DNA of 64,000 bases, taken from positions 124,001-188,000 of the forward strand of contig MKVH01000024.1 of assembly GCA_001899175.1 (NCBI GenBank). The letters are read 5' to 3'. The first letter of the stretch is position 1; each line of letters begins with the position of its first letter. The translations under genes and the position numbers were made by a program. Origin of the DNA: Candidatus Kapaibacterium thiocyanatum. Its GTDB lineage: Bacteria; Bacteroidota; Ignavibacteria; Kapaibacteriales; Kapaibacteriaceae. Below, in pieces: positions 35,785 through 45,437 of the stretch. Below the pieces are notes generated by a model. That model was not told the origin of the DNA and did not search any database. It saw nothing but the letters and a program-made list of their open reading frames with translations.

Positions 35785-37359
35785 ATGACTCATGTCAGTA
35801 CACTCGTCACGTCCGGACGTCAGCGTCGAAGGAACGTTCGACGCTTATTGATTCCGATCATCTTCTGCCTTTTCTCTGGTGGGGCCGTGCGTGGGCAGAA
35901 TGAACTGTCGCCGCTCGACTGTCTTCAGAGGCTTCTGGAGCGCGATCCCCAGATACGGATCCAGCGCACGAACATCGCGGAGTACGAAGGATATGCCCAG
36001 CAGTACAGGGCTCCGTTCGATCTGCAGACGACCTTCAACGCGCAGTACGGCATAGATCATTCTCCGATCATCTCTCCACTCGGCATCGTATTTCCGAGCG
36101 TGACGACGGGGCAGTACCAGATCGGTATCAATCGCCAGTTCGAGTTCGGTGCTTCGGTCGGTGCCACGGTGGGTGTGCAGAGTACGCGTATCCTCGATGG
36201 TACGTCGGACGATACGCGACCGCAGAATCGGGCCATCTATGGACTCACCCTCGGCGTCCCTCTTCTGAAGAATCGTGGTTCGGCCGCTATGCGGGGAGTG
36301 CGCGACGAAGCGGCACTCGTCGTGACGGCCGTCAGGAACGATGCACGTGCCGCCATGAATTCGCGCGCCGTGGATGCGATGACGGCGTGGCTGGAGTACT
36401 GGTACGTAAAACGTCTTCATGAAGTAGCCGTTACATCGTCCGAAGAGGCCGACAGTACCGTGGATGACGTTCGTGCCTTCGTGGCCGCCGACAGGCGCAC
36501 GCGTTCCGATCTGGATCAGGCGCGAGCGACGTCGCTTCAGCGTCACGCCGATCTCGTCGCAGTGGAGCAGCGTCTGAGATCCGCACGGTTCCAGCTCGCA
36601 GTCGTTCTGGGCGACGATCTGGAAACGGCCTTGCAGTATGGATTGCCGACGTTCCTGGATATGCCATCCGACACTCTTGTCGCACGAGAGCTGGCCAGCA
36701 GGGACGTACGCATGGTGGCGGAGCGGGAACGCCCCGACCTCGCCGCCTTCCTCGCACGCCGTGAAGCCGCCCGACGGTCCATCGAAGGACTCGAGCGTGC
36801 ATCTGATCCGCAACTCGATCTCGGACTGACCCTTGGTGCCAACGGCTTCAACTTCCGGAGCGGCATGCCTGCCTATATCTCGCCGTATACCGAAAACGTA
36901 ACCCCGTTGAATATCAACGCCACTCTTACCTGGGCATTCCCGGTGGAGAACTCCGCCGCCCGTGGAGCCCTGGCCACGAGAACGGCCCAGGCCGAGCGCA
37001 CGGCAACGCAGGAGCGTGACCTCCGCAGGGTCATCTCCATCAATGCCGAGCTGGCGACGACGGCGCTCAAGTCGGCCGAACATCGCCTGAGCGTTGCACG
37101 GGAAGGGCTCGAACTCGCGCGCCACGTCTACCTCGACGAAGAGTACCGCGTACGCAACGATGCGTCGACACTCGTACAGCTTCGCCAGATGCAGGACAAC
37201 GTGATAGGTGCCGAACAGACGTTCATCACCGCCAAACGCGACTACTATGCCGCAGTATTGCAACTGCGCTTCCTGACCTCATCGTTCTTCCGTACCGACG
37301 GCACGTCGATGGTGATCGATGCCACCAACGTCTTCACGGTTCCCAAGGTGACTCCATGA
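35785..37359 (+). CDS. TolC-family outer membrane channel of the RiPP exporter
   Basis: 524 aa. Basic N-terminus then a hydrophobic signal (LLIPIIFCLFSGGAVRGQ). Two outer-membrane-efflux-protein halves with long helical coiled stretches (residues ~45-260 and ~310-500), e.g. SDLDQARATSLQRHADLVAVEQRLRSARFQLAVVLGDDL, typical of TolC helices, and RFLTSSFF at the end. It should form the outer-membrane/periplasmic duct for the peptide exported by the ABC proteins. ATG 35785 chosen over TTG 35746. Overlaps the HlyD gene by 4 nt. Confidence 0.88.
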   Translation: MTHVSTLVTSGRQRRRNVRRLLIPIIFCLFSGGAVRGQNELSPLDCLQRLLERDPQIRIQRTNIAEYEGYAQQYRAPFDLQTTFNAQYGIDHSPIISPLGIVFPSVTTGQYQIGINRQFEFGASVGATVGVQSTRILDGTSDDTRPQNRAIYGLTLGVPLLKNRGSAAMRGVRDEAALVVTAVRNDARAAMNSRAVDAMTAWLEYWYVKRLHEVAVTSSEEADSTVDDVRAFVAADRRTRSDLDQARATSLQRHADLVAVEQRLRSARFQLAVVLGDDLETALQYGLPTFLDMPSDTLVARELASRDVRMVAERERPDLAAFLARREAARRSIEGLERASDPQLDLGLTLGANGFNFRSGMPAYISPYTENVTPLNINATLTWAFPVENSAARGALATRTAQAERTATQERDLRRVISINAELATTALKSAEHRLSVAREGLELARHVYLDEEYRVRNDASTLVQLRQMQDNVIGAEQTFITAKRDYYAAVLQLRFLTSSFFRTDGTSMVIDATNVFTVPKVTP

Positions 37360-38630
37360 GTGAATCTTCCATGTTCCGTCAGGCGGCGCTGGATGCCCTG
37401 TCGTCACCGGAGCAGCTCGATCGTACGCTCGTCGTGACCAAGCCGCTCGGATGGCTCGCCCTGACGGGTGTGGGAATAGCCATCGCCGCCGCGCTGGTGT
37501 GGAGCGTCATGGGCTCCATTCCCACGACTGTGCAGTCGCGAGGCCTGCTCATACGTGAAGGCGGGCTTCACAGTATCGCTTCGCTCGGACCCGGTGCCGT
37601 GCGGCAATTCCGCTGCGAGATCGGTTCGCACGTGAAGGCCGGGGACACCATCGCCATCATCGAGGCTCCGGAACTCGCGTTGCGACAGGAGAATTCATGG
37701 CTGGCCGTTCGTGAAGCCGACAGCGTCTACCGGATGATGATCGGCGCACTGGCCACCTATCAATCCTTGCAGAAAGCGACGGCCACCAGCCAGGAAAAGG
37801 AGAACCGTGCGCGTCTCGCCGCGGCCGAGCAACGCGTGGACCACGCGCGACGCAAGGCGGAATCGACGAAGGGACTTCAGGAACGGGGTCTGGTGACATC
37901 CGCGACCTACTTCGAAGAACTCAACACCCTGCTGACGGCCGAGCAGGATCTCATCGCGGCGCGTACATCGACGCTGCAACTGGAATCGACGACCTCCGAC
38001 GATGCACTGCAGAAAAGACAGCAACTTCTCCAGCAGGAACAGCAACTACGCGCAGCCCTGCGCACGGCCCGGGAAACGGACCTGCAGTACAGTCTCGTGA
38101 CGACGGTCATTTCGCCGTACGATGGCAGGGTCGTCCAGCTTTCGTCGAACGTCGGACAGCTGGTGACGAACGGTTCGCCACTCATGGTTCTCGAAGTCGA
38201 CAAGGCTCACGATACGCCTGTCGACGTCGTGCTCTTCGTGCCACCGCTCGAAGGCAAGAAGATCGAGATCGGCATGGATGCCCATATCGTGCCATCGACC
38301 GTCACGGCCGAAGAGTCGGGCTCGCTGATCGGCGACGTCCTCTACGTGAGCGAGTATCCGCTGGATCAACGCGGTATGGCGAGCCTCATCGAGAACGAAG
38401 GTCTGCTGTCGTACTTCGGTGTCCAGCAGGAACCTCCCGTCGAAGTGCGTGTACGCCTGCGGCCCAACAAGGCCGCGCCGAGCGGGTATACCTGGACATC
38501 CGGCAAGGGCCCCGACATCAGGGTCACCGCCGGCATGGTCTGTACGGGATCGATCATCGTGAAGGACCAGGCCCCGATCACGCTGGCGCTGCCCTGGCTG
38601 CGGCGCAAACTGGGGCTGAGCAATGGCTGA
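37356..38630 (+). CDS. NHLM-type HlyD adaptor (membrane fusion protein)
   Basis: 424 aa periplasmic adaptor linking the ABC exporter to the TolC channel. The N-terminal FRQAALDALSSPEQLDRTLVVTKPLGWLAL is characteristic of the NHLM bacteriocin-system secretion protein. One membrane helix (residues ~33-50), lipoyl half-motifs (GAVRQFRCEIGSHVKAGDTIAIIEAPEL; VTTVISPYDGRVVQLSSNVGQLV) flank a coiled-coil hairpin (~110-240). ATGA overlap with TolC and an 8-nt overlap with the ABC gene indicate one operon. Confidence 0.9.
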   Translation: MSESSMFRQAALDALSSPEQLDRTLVVTKPLGWLALTGVGIAIAAALVWSVMGSIPTTVQSRGLLIREGGLHSIASLGPGAVRQFRCEIGSHVKAGDTIAIIEAPELALRQENSWLAVREADSVYRMMIGALATYQSLQKATATSQEKENRARLAAAEQRVDHARRKAESTKGLQERGLVTSATYFEELNTLLTAEQDLIAARTSTLQLESTTSDDALQKRQQLLQQEQQLRAALRTARETDLQYSLVTTVISPYDGRVVQLSSNVGQLVTNGSPLMVLEVDKAHDTPVDVVLFVPPLEGKKIEIGMDAHIVPSTVTAEESGSLIGDVLYVSEYPLDQRGMASLIENEGLLSYFGVQQEPPVEVRVRLRPNKAAPSGYTWTSGKGPDIRVTAGMVCTGSIIVKDQAPITLALPWLRRKLGLSNG

Positions 38631-40791
38631 CGCCTCATCGCATATCCGGAAACGGCACGTCATCACGCCTACCGTCTATCAGATGGAGGCCGTCGAATGC
38701 GGAGCCGCGTCGCTGGCGATGATCCTCGGATACTACGGACGTATCGTACCCCTCGAAGAACTGCGCCGCGCCTGCGGTGTCTCGCGCGACGGTTCCAAAG
38801 CCAGCAACATCCTGAGTGCGGCCCGCTCTTACGGCATGGAAGCGAAAGGCTTCCAGCGACCTATCGACGACGTCTATACCGGCGACCTGCCGGTGATCGT
38901 ATTCTGGAAGTTCAATCACTTCCTCGTCGTCGAAGGAGTGTCCGACAAGTGGGTGTGGCTCAACGATCCGCTCGGTGGACGCACACGCATCACGCACGAG
39001 GATTTCGACAAGGGATATACCGGCATCACGCTGACCTTCAAGCCGGGGCCGGACTTCACGAAGGGCGGCAGTTCTCCCTCCATGATCTCGGCACTGGTAC
39101 GCCGTCTTCATGGCGTGCGCGCCGCACTGGCCTACGTCCTGATCGCAAGTCTCTTCCTGATCCTGCCCGGTCTCGTCATTCCGGCCTTCTCCAAGGTCTT
39201 CGTCGACGAGATCCTGATCCGCGGCCATGGCTCATGGATGAAACCCCTGCTTCTCGGCATGGGAATCACCGTGGCGATGCACATCCTGCTGCTGCTGTTG
39301 CAGAAGGCGACGTTGCTGCGGCTCGAGACGAAGGTGGCCGTACGGGAATCCAGCTCCTACATGTGGCACGTCCTCCGGCTACCCGTCGACTTCTTCCAGC
39401 AGCGGTTCGCGGGTGACATCGCCCAGCGCGTCCAGATCAACGACAACGTGGCGCATACCATCGGTGGCAAGCTGGCCACGACGGTGCTGAGTCTGATGAT
39501 GATCGTCTTCTATGGGCTGGTGATGTTGTCGTACAGCGTTCCGCTCACGTTGGCCACGTTCGCCGTGGCCATGCTGAACATCGTCGCCGTACGATTCGTG
39601 GGTTCGCATCTCGCGACCGTGAACGCGAAGCTCCTCCAGGAGCAGGGCAAGGTCATGGGCGTTTCGATGAACGGCCTGCAGATCATCGAAACATTGAAGG
39701 CCGGTGGTACGGAAAGCGACTTCTTCGCACGATGGGCAGGATATCAGGCCAAGGCTCTCGATTCGCAGCGCCGCGTCCAGATCGTGATGCAAGTGCTGCT
39801 CGTCGTTCCGCCGATGATCACGACCATCACCACAGCCGCCGTGCTCGGTCTCGGAGGCTGGTACGTGATGGACGGCAACATCAGCGCGGGTACACTCGTC
39901 GCCTTCCAGGCTTTGCTGATGAGCTTTCTCGCTCCCATCAACGACGTCGTGAATCTCTATGGCGAGATACAGCGGCTGCGCGGCGACATGACGCGACTCG
40001 ATGACGTGCTCCGATACAAGATGGACGATATGACGCAGGAACGGGCCGTCGACGGCGATCTTCCCGCGAAGCTCGAAGGATACGTGGAGCTGAGGGACGT
40101 GACCTTCGGCTATTCGCCACTCGCGGCACCACTCATCACGGATTTCAATCTGAAGCTCGTTCCGGGATCGCGTGTAGCCATCGTCGGTAAATCCGGCAGC
40201 GGCAAGTCCACTATCTCCCGGTTGCTGATGGGGCTCTATCAGCCCTGGTCAGGGGAGATCATGTTCGACGGACGCCGCCGTGATGAATGGCCCCGCGATA
40301 TCCTGGTGTCGTCGCTGGCCTTCGTTGATCAGGATATCTTCCTCTTCGATGGATCGGTGGAAGACAATCTGACGATGTGGAATTCCGCCATTCCGCGGCC
40401 GCGCGTCGTGAACGCAGCGAAGGATGCGTCGATCCACGACGTCATCGCCTCGCGTGCGGGCGGTTATGCAAGCCATGTCGAAGAGGCGGGCCGCAACTAC
40501 AGCGGGGGCCAGGCACAACGGCTTGAGATAGCGCGGGCCTTGGCAGGCGATCCACGCATCGTCGTGCTCGACGAGGCTACGAGCGCGCTCGACCCGCTGA
40601 CGGAGCAACAGATCGACGATCGTCTGCGCCAGCGTGGCTGCACGACGATCATCATCGCACACCGCCTGAGTACGATACGCGACTGCGACGAGATCATCGT
40701 ACTCGAGAACGGGAAGGTCGTCCAGCGCGGGACCCACGAAGAGATGAAGGATGTCGACGGACCCTATGCACGGCTGATATCAACCGAATGA
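38623..40791 (+). CDS. Peptidase-containing ABC exporter (C39 peptidase + TMD + NBD), NHLM ABC1
   Basis: 722 aa. Residues 1-135 are a C39 bacteriocin-processing peptidase with catalytic Cys26 (MEAVECGAASLAMIL), His99 (FNHFLVVEG) and Asp115 (LNDPLGG), plus the oxyanion Gln20. A six-helix permease (~155-440) follows, then an ATPase (~480-722) with Walker A GKSGSGKS, signature SGGQAQRLEIARAL, Walker B IVVLDEATSALD. It should cut precursors after the leader GG and export the core. Stop overlaps the next gene (ATGA). Confidence 0.93.
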   Translation: MADASSHIRKRHVITPTVYQMEAVECGAASLAMILGYYGRIVPLEELRRACGVSRDGSKASNILSAARSYGMEAKGFQRPIDDVYTGDLPVIVFWKFNHFLVVEGVSDKWVWLNDPLGGRTRITHEDFDKGYTGITLTFKPGPDFTKGGSSPSMISALVRRLHGVRAALAYVLIASLFLILPGLVIPAFSKVFVDEILIRGHGSWMKPLLLGMGITVAMHILLLLLQKATLLRLETKVAVRESSSYMWHVLRLPVDFFQQRFAGDIAQRVQINDNVAHTIGGKLATTVLSLMMIVFYGLVMLSYSVPLTLATFAVAMLNIVAVRFVGSHLATVNAKLLQEQGKVMGVSMNGLQIIETLKAGGTESDFFARWAGYQAKALDSQRRVQIVMQVLLVVPPMITTITTAAVLGLGGWYVMDGNISAGTLVAFQALLMSFLAPINDVVNLYGEIQRLRGDMTRLDDVLRYKMDDMTQERAVDGDLPAKLEGYVELRDVTFGYSPLAAPLITDFNLKLVPGSRVAIVGKSGSGKSTISRLLMGLYQPWSGEIMFDGRRRDEWPRDILVSSLAFVDQDIFLFDGSVEDNLTMWNSAIPRPRVVNAAKDASIHDVIASRAGGYASHVEEAGRNYSGGQAQRLEIARALAGDPRIVVLDEATSALDPLTEQQIDDRLRQRGCTTIIIAHRLSTIRDCDEIIVLENGKVVQRGTHEEMKDVDGPYARLISTE

Positions 40792-43643
40792 GCGCCACAC
40801 CCCTACAGCGGCCATGTCCCGGCAATGATCCCTGGCGTATCGTCGATGCCACACGCACGGCCATCGTCCGCACGGGTTGCGTCGACCTGTTCGCCATCGG
40901 CACAGGTGCGAATGGAGAGCCCGGGCACCGCAGATTCCTGGCACGTTGTCCCGAAGGTGCGATGCTCGCACCGCTCGACAGCGGGCGGCTGAACGGAATG
41001 GACATCATCGCCGTCGGCTCCGCGGACACCATGCTCGAGCTCGGACCTGAAGGCCCGCGTAGCGACGTCATTCACGCCGCAGCGAACGAAGCCGTTGACT
41101 TTGCCGCATGGGTCGACGTATTGCTGCTGGTGGGTAATTCCGCAGGAGACGCCGACGGCAGGGTCGTTGCACTCAGCGCAGCCAGCGTCATCGAGTTGAC
41201 GGCGGGATCCGTCGTCGGCGCACACGACCGGGTCCTGTGGTGTCAGACCAAGGACATTCCACCGGCGACGGCCATGCGCTGGCCATCGTCGATGGCATGG
41301 CGCCCTGTCACGTCCCGTCATGCGGGGCGTGTCACGGCCGACATCATGGTCGCTCCGCGCAGTACGGTCGATGCACTCACGCTCCTGGGCGATCCCGTCG
41401 CTGTCCTCGACGAAGCCACGACGCTGCTGTCCCGTGCCATCGAAGATCTCGATCGGCAGGCAGCGGACCTGGATCGTAACGTCCTCGTCGCCCGGATGAA
41501 GCGTCGTGCGGCCACGGCTCGTGCGAGCGTCGATGATTTCGGTACGGTCTTCGGTGACAAGGCCCAATCCACGATGATGGCCGCGACGTCCGATCCGGTG
41601 ATCGCCGCTGCACGGAGAATGGCGGAAGCACTCCATACGCCCTTCATCCTGCCACCGTCCTGGCCTGCCGATGGTACCGGGCGGATCGAACTCCTGCTCG
41701 AAGCCTCGCGCATGCGCTCACGCATCGTCGTGCTCGAAGGCATGTGGTATCACGATGACGCCGGACCCCTCATCGGCTTCGACAAGTCGGGCGCCGCAGT
41801 GACGATGCTTCGCGAAGGACGACACTACGTGGCCATCGATGTCGATGGCGGACGTACCGTGATCTCCTCGACGACGGTAGGCAACTATGCCGAACGTGGC
41901 CTGCAGGTCTATCGTCCGTTCCCCGCGACGGCGATGCTGTTCCGCGACATCCTCCGCTTCGGCTTCGGCCCGCTCCGCAAGGACCTGCTCCTGCTGTTGC
42001 TGGCGGGATGTGCAGGGGGATTGCTTAGCCTGTTCCTCCCCTCGATCACGGCTACGATCTTCGACCAGGTAATTCCCACGACGAACAGATCCCAACTGCT
42101 GCTGATCACGGTAGGCATCGTGCTTGCCGGTATCGTCGGTGCCATCTTCGAACTCACACGGAACGTCGCCGTGCTTCGCCTGCAACTGCAGAGCGATGCG
42201 ACGTTGCAGGGAGCGCTCTGGGACCGTCTGCTGTCGTTGCCTGCGACCTTCTTCCGCAGGTTCACCGCAGGCGAGCTCGCGACGCGGGCCAACGGCTTCA
42301 ACGCCATTCAGCAGCTCATCGCCGGAGCAACGGCGAATTCCATGGTGGCCTTCATCTTCTCGACGTTCCAGTTGATCATCCTTTTCCACCACAGCACGAA
42401 GCTCGCCTGGATCGCATTGCTGATTCTCGTGCTGGCTGCACTCTGCCTGGCGCTCATCAGCTACGGCAGATATCGGCATCTCGTGGCTACGCAGGACGTT
42501 TATCAAAAGATAACGGGCGTCATCCTCCAGCTTCTCTCGGCGATTTCGAAGTTGCGCGCCACGGCATCCGAGACGTATGCGTTCAGGATGTGGTCGTCCA
42601 TGTTCCTGCGCCAGCGCAGGAACGAGTTCAAGGCTTCGGGCCTGCAGAATCTGTCCCAGATACTCTATGCCGTGGTTCCTACCATCGCGTCCATGGTCTT
42701 CTACTGGATCATCCACGACATGGCCGTCGACGGAAAATCGCTGGCCACGGGTTCCGTGTTGTCATTCCTCGCGGCGTTCTCGACCTTCTTCGCATCGTTG
42801 CTGGCATGCTCCACGGCTGCCGAGAGCGTGCTCATGTGCGTTCCGCTCTACAGCTATGCCAGGCCGATCCTCGAGACACCGCCCGAAGTCGATGAAGCCA
42901 GGCCGGATCCGGGCCGTCTGCATGGAGACATCGACGTGGTGAACGTCAGTTTCCGCTACGATGCGGAGGGGCCGTTGATCCTGGATGGAGTCTCGATCTC
43001 GGCGCGTGCCGGTGAATTCATCGCCGTCGTCGGGGCGTCCGGTTGTGGCAAGTCCACGCTGTTGCGTCTGCTGCTCGGCTTCGAGACTCCGGAAGCGGGT
43101 GGTATCTATTTCGACGGCCAGGACATCGCGGGCGTCGACATCCGTGCGGTACGCAGGCAGATGGGTGTGGTACTGCAGAACGGCCGGGTGATGAGCGGGG
43201 ACATCTTCAAGAACATCGTGAGCGGCAATCCGCTGCTGACCATCGACGATGCGTGGGAGGCCGCAGCATCGGCGGGATTCGACGAAGATATTCACGGCAT
43301 GCCCATGGGAATGCATACCGTCATCTCGGAAGGTGGAAGCACGTTGTCCGGCGGACAGCGTCAGCGTCTGCTGATCGCACGCGCCATCGCTTCCAAGCCC
43401 AGGATCATCCTGATGGACGAAGCCACGAGCGCGCTGGACAATCGCACGCAGCAGATCGTGACCGAGGCGCTGGGCCGTATGCATGCGACGCGGATCATCA
43501 TCGCACACAGACTCAGCACGATCATCCATGCGGATCGCATCTACGTGATGGATCGCGGACGCGTCATGGAGTCGGGCACTTATCACGAACTCATGACCGC
43601 GGGTGGAGCATTCGCTGCCCTGGCAAGGCGTCAAATAGCCTGA
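40788..43643 (+). CDS. Second ABC exporter (permease-ATPase), NHLM ABC2
   Basis: 951 aa. A long N-terminal region (~1-380) without C39 catalytic residues, including a cNMP-like/bacteriocin-system segment, is followed by a six-helix permease (~400-690) and an ATPase (~720-951) with Walker A GASGCGKS, signature LSGGQRQRLLIARAI, Walker B IILMDEATSALD. In NHLM loci this protein partners the peptidase exporter, so the two may form a heterodimer. Next gene is separated by 202 nt and has its own promoter. Confidence 0.9.
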   Translation: MSATPLQRPCPGNDPWRIVDATRTAIVRTGCVDLFAIGTGANGEPGHRRFLARCPEGAMLAPLDSGRLNGMDIIAVGSADTMLELGPEGPRSDVIHAAANEAVDFAAWVDVLLLVGNSAGDADGRVVALSAASVIELTAGSVVGAHDRVLWCQTKDIPPATAMRWPSSMAWRPVTSRHAGRVTADIMVAPRSTVDALTLLGDPVAVLDEATTLLSRAIEDLDRQAADLDRNVLVARMKRRAATARASVDDFGTVFGDKAQSTMMAATSDPVIAAARRMAEALHTPFILPPSWPADGTGRIELLLEASRMRSRIVVLEGMWYHDDAGPLIGFDKSGAAVTMLREGRHYVAIDVDGGRTVISSTTVGNYAERGLQVYRPFPATAMLFRDILRFGFGPLRKDLLLLLLAGCAGGLLSLFLPSITATIFDQVIPTTNRSQLLLITVGIVLAGIVGAIFELTRNVAVLRLQLQSDATLQGALWDRLLSLPATFFRRFTAGELATRANGFNAIQQLIAGATANSMVAFIFSTFQLIILFHHSTKLAWIALLILVLAALCLALISYGRYRHLVATQDVYQKITGVILQLLSAISKLRATASETYAFRMWSSMFLRQRRNEFKASGLQNLSQILYAVVPTIASMVFYWIIHDMAVDGKSLATGSVLSFLAAFSTFFASLLACSTAAESVLMCVPLYSYARPILETPPEVDEARPDPGRLHGDIDVVNVSFRYDAEGPLILDGVSISARAGEFIAVVGASGCGKSTLLRLLLGFETPEAGGIYFDGQDIAGVDIRAVRRQMGVVLQNGRVMSGDIFKNIVSGNPLLTIDDAWEAAASAGFDEDIHGMPMGMHTVISEGGSTLSGGQRQRLLIARAIASKPRIILMDEATSALDNRTQQIVTEALGRMHATRIIIAHRLSTIIHADRIYVMDRGRVMESGTYHELMTAGGAFAALARRQIA

Positions 43644-43717
43644 AGTGGGGATACTACAGCGATGAGCGCTTGCATAACTTCGGGCCGTGAATCGAGGAAG
43701 GTGCTGTTGACTTCTTG

Positions 43718-43752
43718 TTGACTTTGCGGTGACATGGTATCGACTACCTTTG
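43718..43752 (+). promoter_or_regulatory. Promoter of precursor 1
   Basis: TTGAC (43718-43722) and TACCTTTG (43745-43752), matching Bacteroidota -33/-7 elements. Almost the same sequence (TTGTTGACTTT ... GGTGACATGG ... TACCTTTG) occurs before precursor 5. Expected start near 43759, giving a leader of about 85 nt. Confidence 0.7.
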
Positions 43753-43800
43753 CATCGTCGAGCTCGGAGTAGGGTTGTACAATCTTCGATTCATTCAATA

Positions 43801-43815
43801 CCGTGCATGACACGG
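43801..43815 (+). promoter_or_regulatory. 5'-leader hairpin of precursor 1
   Basis: CCGTG/CACGG stem with 5-nt loop, then AATTTTCC, 30 nt before the ATG. One of five equivalent elements (see 44491, 45009, 45626, 46280). Confidence 0.6.
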
Positions 43816-43845
43816 AATTTTCCAGTTTCTCTTCTCGGAGGACAC

Positions 43846-44211
43846 ATGTCTATCGCATCAGCACAAGCGGTCAAGGCCATCAGCAAGGTCGTGGCACTTG
43901 CCAACACGGATGCTGCTTTCAAGAGCTCGCTGCTCTCGAACCCCGGTGCCGCTCTCTCCAGCCACGGCCTGAGCCTCCCGGCTGGCGTGAATCTGCACTT
44001 CGTGGATACCGGCGCTTCGGTTCCGGCCTCCACGGATTCGGATATCTACCTTCAACTCGGCTCGCTGGATCGCATCGGCGATGTCGAGCTGAACGAAGAA
44101 GCTCTCACGAAGGTCGCCGGTGGCGGTTCCTGCCAGAGCACGGCTTCGACGTGCTTCACGATCCCGTCCTGCGCTTCCTGCGCATCGTCGGCTTCGACGA
44201 AGTGCGGCTAA
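43846..44211 (+). CDS. RiPP precursor 1 (nitrile-hydratase-like leader, Cys/Ser/Thr-rich core)
   Basis: 121 aa. Leader residues 1-94: helical MSIASAQAVKAISKVVALAN, then the NHLP-like block DAAFKSSLLSNPGAALSSHG and LPAGVNLHFVD, then YLQLGSLDRIGDVELNEEAL, ending KVAGGG. The C39 cut is predicted after the GG, leaving a 27-residue core (95-121). Core Cys at positions 2, 9, 15, 18, 26, most preceded by Ser/Thr; Pro13 and Lys25 present; 14 Ser/Thr. GGAGG lies 5 nt before the ATG. The substrate of the YcaO, SagB, radical SAM and LanM-like enzymes encoded downstream. Confidence 0.9.
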   Translation: MSIASAQAVKAISKVVALANTDAAFKSSLLSNPGAALSSHGLSLPAGVNLHFVDTGASVPASTDSDIYLQLGSLDRIGDVELNEEALTKVAGGGSCQSTASTCFTIPSCASCASSASTKCG

Positions 44212-44535
44212 GAGCGTAATCCCATTTCGATCATGGGGCGTTGGGGTCAACAACGTCCCATGGTCGATATTGTATATATTGACAGCATCGATCGGATCCC
44301 GGGGGGTGTTCCGTCATGTCGTCCTGACCGATGTCCGTAGTGCCGTAGTTTGATCGAAGGTTCCGTTCCGGGGAGTGCGTGCCTGGGCGGACCACCACAT
44401 GAGAGGGATAGCGCCGACCCTCGACGTCCGTATGATGCCTTGACGTCGACGAATTACCTGTGTTCCCTTGATCGATTCCGCCATGATAGTCCCGTGTACC
44501 ATGCGGGTTTTACGTAATTCCTGTTCGGAGGTTAT
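44212..44535. other. Spacer between precursors 1 and 2, with a conserved 3' hairpin
   Basis: 324 nt. Starts with an imperfect stem: ATGGGGCGTTG (44233-44243) pairing with CAACGTCCCAT (44251-44261), flanked by CGA/TCG. TTTCGATCRTGGGGCGTT recurs after precursor 3. The remaining part carries the 5' hairpin of precursor 2 at its end. No gene seen. Confidence 0.5.
44491..44507 (+). promoter_or_regulatory. 5'-leader hairpin of precursor 2
   Basis: CCCGTGT/ATGCGGG (7 bp counting G-U pairs, 3-nt loop) followed by TTTT, 28 nt before the ATG. Confidence 0.55.
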
Positions 44536-44901
44536 ATGTCCATTCAATCAGCACAAGCTGCCAAGGCAATCAGTAAGGTCGTGGCACTTGCCAATACGGA
44601 TGCAGCATTCAAGAGCTCGCTGCTCGCGAATCCGGGTGCAGCACTTTCCAGACATGGCCTCAAGCTCCCGGCCGGCGTCAACGTCCATTTCCTCGAAGCC
44701 GGTGCTTCGGTGCCGACGTCGACCGCAACCGACGTCTATCTCCAACTCGGTCCGCTGGATCGCATCGGAAACGTCGAACTGCACGAGGAAGCGCTCGCGA
44801 AGGTCGCCGGCGGCGGCTCCTGCATGAGCACGGCGTCCACCTGCCTTACAGTGCCTTCTTGCGTGACGTGCGTATCGACGGCCTCCACGAAGTGCGGCTA
44901 G
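44536..44901 (+). CDS. RiPP precursor 2
   Basis: 121 aa, leader 1-94 nearly identical to precursor 1 (DAAFKSSLLANPGAALSRHG, LPAGVNVHFLEAGAS, ending KVAGGG). Core of 27 residues with Cys at 2, 9, 15, 18, 26 and Pro13, Lys25, as in precursor 1; changes are Gln3 to Met, Phe10 to Leu, Ile12 to Val and Ala/Ser to Val/Thr around 16-21. GGAGG precedes the ATG. Predicted to be cleaved at GG|S and modified like its paralogues. Confidence 0.9.
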   Translation: MSIQSAQAAKAISKVVALANTDAAFKSSLLANPGAALSRHGLKLPAGVNVHFLEAGASVPTSTATDVYLQLGPLDRIGNVELHEEALAKVAGGGSCMSTASTCLTVPSCVTCVSTASTKCG

Positions 44902-45008
44902 GACGCGCAATCCGGATCCGGTCGTGGGGACCTCGTGCGGTGCCTCCGCGATCGCTGTCCGCAATGTCGGGATCGTAGAAGACTATACTATTGTCGGTCC
45001 GTATTACG

Positions 45009-45023
45009 CCGTGTATGACACGG
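45009..45023 (+). promoter_or_regulatory. 5'-leader hairpin of precursor 3
   Basis: CCGTG/CACGG, 5-nt loop, followed by ATATTTTC; 30 nt before the ATG. Confidence 0.6.
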
Positions 45024-45053
45024 ATATTTTCGGTATTCCACCCTGGAGGACGT

Positions 45054-45419
45054 ATGTCTCTCTCATCGGTTCAGGCCGCCAAGACCATCAGCAAGGTCGT
45101 GGCACTCGCCAACACGGATTCGGCGTTCAAGAGCTCGCTGCTCGCGAACCCGACCGCCGCACTTTCTGATCACGGCCTGAGCCTCCCGGCCGGCGTGAAG
45201 CTTCACTTCGTCGATGCCGGTGCTTCGGTGCCGACATCCACTGCATCCGACGTCTATCTTCAGCTCGGTTCGCTGGACCGCATCGGCGACGTCGAGCTGA
45301 ACGAACAGGCTCTCACGAAGGTCGCCGGTGGTGGTTCGTGCCAGAGCACGGCCTCGACCTGCTTCTGCATCCCCTCATGCCTTACCTGCGCATCGACGGC
45401 CTCGTCGAAGTGCGGTTGA
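45054..45419 (+). CDS. RiPP precursor 3
   Basis: 121 aa; the frame is open from 44991 but the leader begins at ATG 45054 behind GGAGG. Leader residues 1-94 end in KVAGGG as in the paralogues (DSAFKSSLLANPTAALSDHG, YLQLGSLDRIGDVELNEQAL). The 27-residue core has six Cys, at 2, 9, 11, 15, 18 and 26: the extra Cys11 creates a CFC. Thr/Ser precede Cys9, Cys15 and Cys18. Same predicted processing as precursor 1. Confidence 0.9.
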   Translation: MSLSSVQAAKTISKVVALANTDSAFKSSLLANPTAALSDHGLSLPAGVKLHFVDAGASVPTSTASDVYLQLGSLDRIGDVELNEQALTKVAGGGSCQSTASTCFCIPSCLTCASTASSKCG

Positions 45420-45437
45420 TAGACGACGCTCCGATTT

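Noticed and set aside
43846-44211. Precursors considered as nitrile hydratase alpha subunits
   Set aside because: Too short, and the catalytic VCSLCSC motif is absent; only the leader resembles that family, as known for NHLP leaders.
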